DNA of 64,000 nt, from positions 2,790,001 through 2,854,000 of the forward strand of contig NZ_JACCBV010000001.1 of assembly GCF_013409785.1 (NCBI RefSeq). Direction: 5' to 3'. The translations under genes were made by a program, and so were the position numbers. Positions within the stretch are counted from its first letter, which is position 1; every line of letters starts with the position of its first letter. Origin of the DNA: Microbacterium immunditiarum (lineage in GTDB: Bacteria; Actinomycetota; Actinomycetes; Actinomycetales; Microbacteriaceae). Of this stretch, positions 62,579 to 64,000 are shown piece by piece. The notes beneath the pieces were generated by a model. The model saw nothing but the letters and a program-made list of their open reading frames with translations. It was not told where the DNA came from and made no database searches.

Positions 62579-63157
62579 CTACAGGCCGCCGATGCTCGAA
62601 ACCGGCGTGGGCCCGGATGCCGTGGCCGTGGTCTCGAGGTCGCGGAGCTTGCCCTCGATGAAGCCGCGAAGCTGGGCGCGGTAGTCGCGCTCGAACGTGC
62701 GCAGCTCGGCGATGCGGGCCTCGAGCGACGTGCGCTCCTTGTCGAGACGCGCGATCTCGTCGCGGCCGCGCGCCTCGGCGTCGGCGACGATCGAGGCGGC
62801 CTGCGACTGCGCGTCGGCGATGAGCTGGTCGCGCTTGGCGCGGCCCTCGGCGACGTGCTCGTCGTGCAGGCGCTGGGCCAGCTCGATGATGCCCGCGCTC
62901 GCGGCGGCAGGCGGACCGCCCTCGGCGGACGGCGCCAGCTGCTGCAAGGGAGCGGCTGCCGGCGCGGCGGCGGGAGCGGCGGCGCCCGACTCGTACGCGG
63001 CGAGCTTCGCCTTCAGCTCCTCGTTCTCGGCCAGAGCCTTGCGCCACTCCACGACGATCTCGTCGAGGAAGTCGTCGACCTCGTCCGGATCGAAGCCCTC
63101 CTTGAACCGGACGTGCTGGAACTGCTTCGTGACGACGTCATCGGGAGTCAATGCCAT
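62579..63157 (-). CDS. divIVA: DivIVA/Wag31 polar growth protein
   Basis: Coiled-coil scaffold that recruits wall synthesis to poles and septum. 192 residues: the lipid-binding N-terminal DivIVA domain (LTPDDVVTKQFQHVRFKEGFDPDEVDDFLDEIVVEWRKALAENEELKAKLA), an Ala/Pro linker, then a long coiled coil (LAQRLHDEHVAEGRAKRDQLIADAQSQAASIVADAEARGRDEIARLDKERTSLEARIAELRTFERDYRAQLRGFIE). The ATG at 63157 follows GAAAGAGGAAA. Its position after yggT is conserved. Confidence 0.96.
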   Translation of the reverse strand: MALTPDDVVTKQFQHVRFKEGFDPDEVDDFLDEIVVEWRKALAENEELKAKLAAYESGAAAPAAAPAAAPLQQLAPSAEGGPPAAASAGIIELAQRLHDEHVAEGRAKRDQLIADAQSQAASIVADAEARGRDEIARLDKERTSLEARIAELRTFERDYRAQLRGFIEGKLRDLETTATASGPTPVSSIGGL

Positions 63158-63317
63158 GGTGTTTCCTCTTTCGCGCGCACTGGTCGCTGGCCGATGTCGG
63201 GGTTGGCCCGCCGCGGGGGACGCGCCACTGTCCAAGACAGCATAGCCGTGGCTCGGAAGCGTGTCGAAGGGGCGGACCCCGTGTGTCCTACTGAGAAAGT
63301 GCTGAGGATGATGACGC

Positions 63318-63617
63318 TCAGCCGGCGATCGCGCGCGTGACCGAGAGCAGGATGAAGCACAGGAGCAGCGTCAGCGCGAACGCGAAATCGATCGCCACCG
63401 AGCCGACGCGAAGGGGCGGGATGAACCGCCGGAACAGCTTGATCGGCGGATCGGTGATCGTGTAGACGACCTCGGCGACGACGAGTCCGGCACCCTTCGG
63501 ACGCCACTCGCGATTGAAGAACGGGATCCAGTCGAGCACGAGCCGGACGAGCAGGATGAGGACGTAGATCAGGAGCAGCGTGTTGAGGATCCCGGCGATG
63601 AGCTGAAGGACGAACAC
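63318..63617 (-). CDS. YggT family membrane protein
   Basis: A 99-residue protein with two or three membrane segments (LIAGILNTLLLIYVLILLVRLVLDWI; VAIDFAFALTLLLCFILLSV) and the typical TDPPIKLFRRFIPPLRVGS motif. The role is not established, but it always accompanies sepF and divIVA in Gram-positive bacteria. It starts three bases after sepF ends. Confidence 0.93.
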   Translation of the reverse strand: MFVLQLIAGILNTLLLIYVLILLVRLVLDWIPFFNREWRPKGAGLVVAEVVYTITDPPIKLFRRFIPPLRVGSVAIDFAFALTLLLCFILLSVTRAIAG

Positions 63618-63620
63618 GGG

Positions 63621-64000
63621 TTACGGCGCGAACGGAACCGCGTCGGGATCGGCCTGCGCGACCGTCCCGTCACCCGACACCGCCACGTTCTCGGGCGACA
63701 GCAGGAAGACCTTGCTCGTGACCCGCTCGATGCGGCCGTAGAGGCCGAGAGAGAGGCCGCTCGCGAAGTCGATCAGCCGTCGCGCGTCGGCGTCGCTCAT
63801 CTGCGAGAGGTTGATGATGACGGGGATGCCGTCACGGAAGTTCTCGGCGATGACCTGCGCGTCGCGGTACTGCTTGGGGTGGACCGTCAGAATCTCGGAG
63901 ATCGGGCTGGCCGCGGGCTGCCGCACGACAGCGGGCCGGTGGATCGGCGTGATCGGCGCGGCCGGCTTCTCGACCGACTTGCCGGCACGCGGGGCCGGCT
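63621..64000 (-). CDS. sepF: Cell division protein SepF, N-terminus outside window
   Basis: About 126 C-terminal residues are visible. The conserved core [72 protein letters not shown] is the FtsZ-binding SepF fold, preceded by a basic, Pro-rich linker. SepF anchors FtsZ to the membrane in actinobacteria that lack FtsA. The frame continues beyond the right edge, where ftsZ would be expected. Confidence 0.96.
   Translation of the reverse strand, partial: PAPRAGKSVEKPAAPITPIHRPAVVRQPAASPISEILTVHPKQYRDAQVIAENFRDGIPVIINLSQMSDADARRLIDFASGLSLGLYGRIERVTSKVFLLSPENVAVSGDGTVAQADPDAVPFAP

Noticed and set aside
63158..63317. Possible small RNA between divIVA and yggT
   Set aside because: No conserved structure or promoter-terminator pair could be seen in 160 bp.

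Overview
The window reads as a chromosome segment of a high-GC Gram-positive actinobacterium, most likely of the family Microbacteriaceae (Microbacterium or a close relative). This rests on the G+C-rich coding sequence, the order rplU-rpmA-obgE-proB-proA-nadD-rsfS, a di-haem QcrC with an aa3-type oxidase, a dcw-distal cluster sepF-yggT-divIVA-lspA-rluD-dnaE, actinobacterial families such as DUF3043, DUF4233 and DUF4031, and an ileS gene behind a short actinobacterial T-box leader. No database search was run, so family names come from recognised motifs and gene order.

Positions 1-13.3 kb are accessory. A very large secreted adhesin-like protein, cut by the left edge, has an N-terminal CshA-like domain, a prealbumin-like domain and at least seven DUF11-type modules. 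Upstream of it lies a MalT/LAL-type LuxR regulator. Then come a gene-poor stretch, an orphan IS21-type terminal repeat, an IS3-family element (8171-9513), an intact IS21-family element with a 5-bp target duplication (9621-11751), a secreted protein of unknown function, and a DUF2975 membrane protein with an XRE-type repressor behind palindromic operator-like sites. A tRNA-Ala(GGC) gene at 13.6 kb marks the change to conserved sequence.

From 13.7 to 64 kb the window is core chromosome. 14.2-24.1 kb carries ribosome and GTPase genes, proline synthesis, NAD synthesis and RNase E/G. 24.4-38.8 kb carries VKOR, Ndk, FolC, IleS with its T-box, a Tat-lipoprotein beta-glucosidase, two MFS transporters, a stand-alone 5'-3' exonuclease and a PHP protein. 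38.9-49.0 kb carries trpD and the respiratory supercomplex: ctaE and qcrCAB on the plus strand, and ctaC-ctaD-ctaF plus a PP2C phosphatase on the minus strand. 49.2-59.5 kb carries an ErpA-type Fe-S carrier, an M20 dipeptidase, pyrD, nrdR, hisD and dnaE. 59.6-64 kb carries a GNAT/TetR divergent pair, rluD, lspA, divIVA, yggT and the 3' part of sepF.

The most unusual signal is not a gene. The 8-mer GGCATCCG/CGGATGCC occurs about forty times by eye across the core (13.6-64 kb), against roughly four expected from composition, but I found only one in the accessory region. It lies in coding and intergenic DNA on both strands and repeatedly forms inverted pairs in intergenic hairpins, which is how DNA uptake sequences behave in other bacteria. 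Other points of note are several promoters whose -10 box sits only 6-7 nt before the start codon (leaderless transcripts, including dnaE), a REP-like palindrome read in frame inside ileS, and the two-level repeat of the adhesin.
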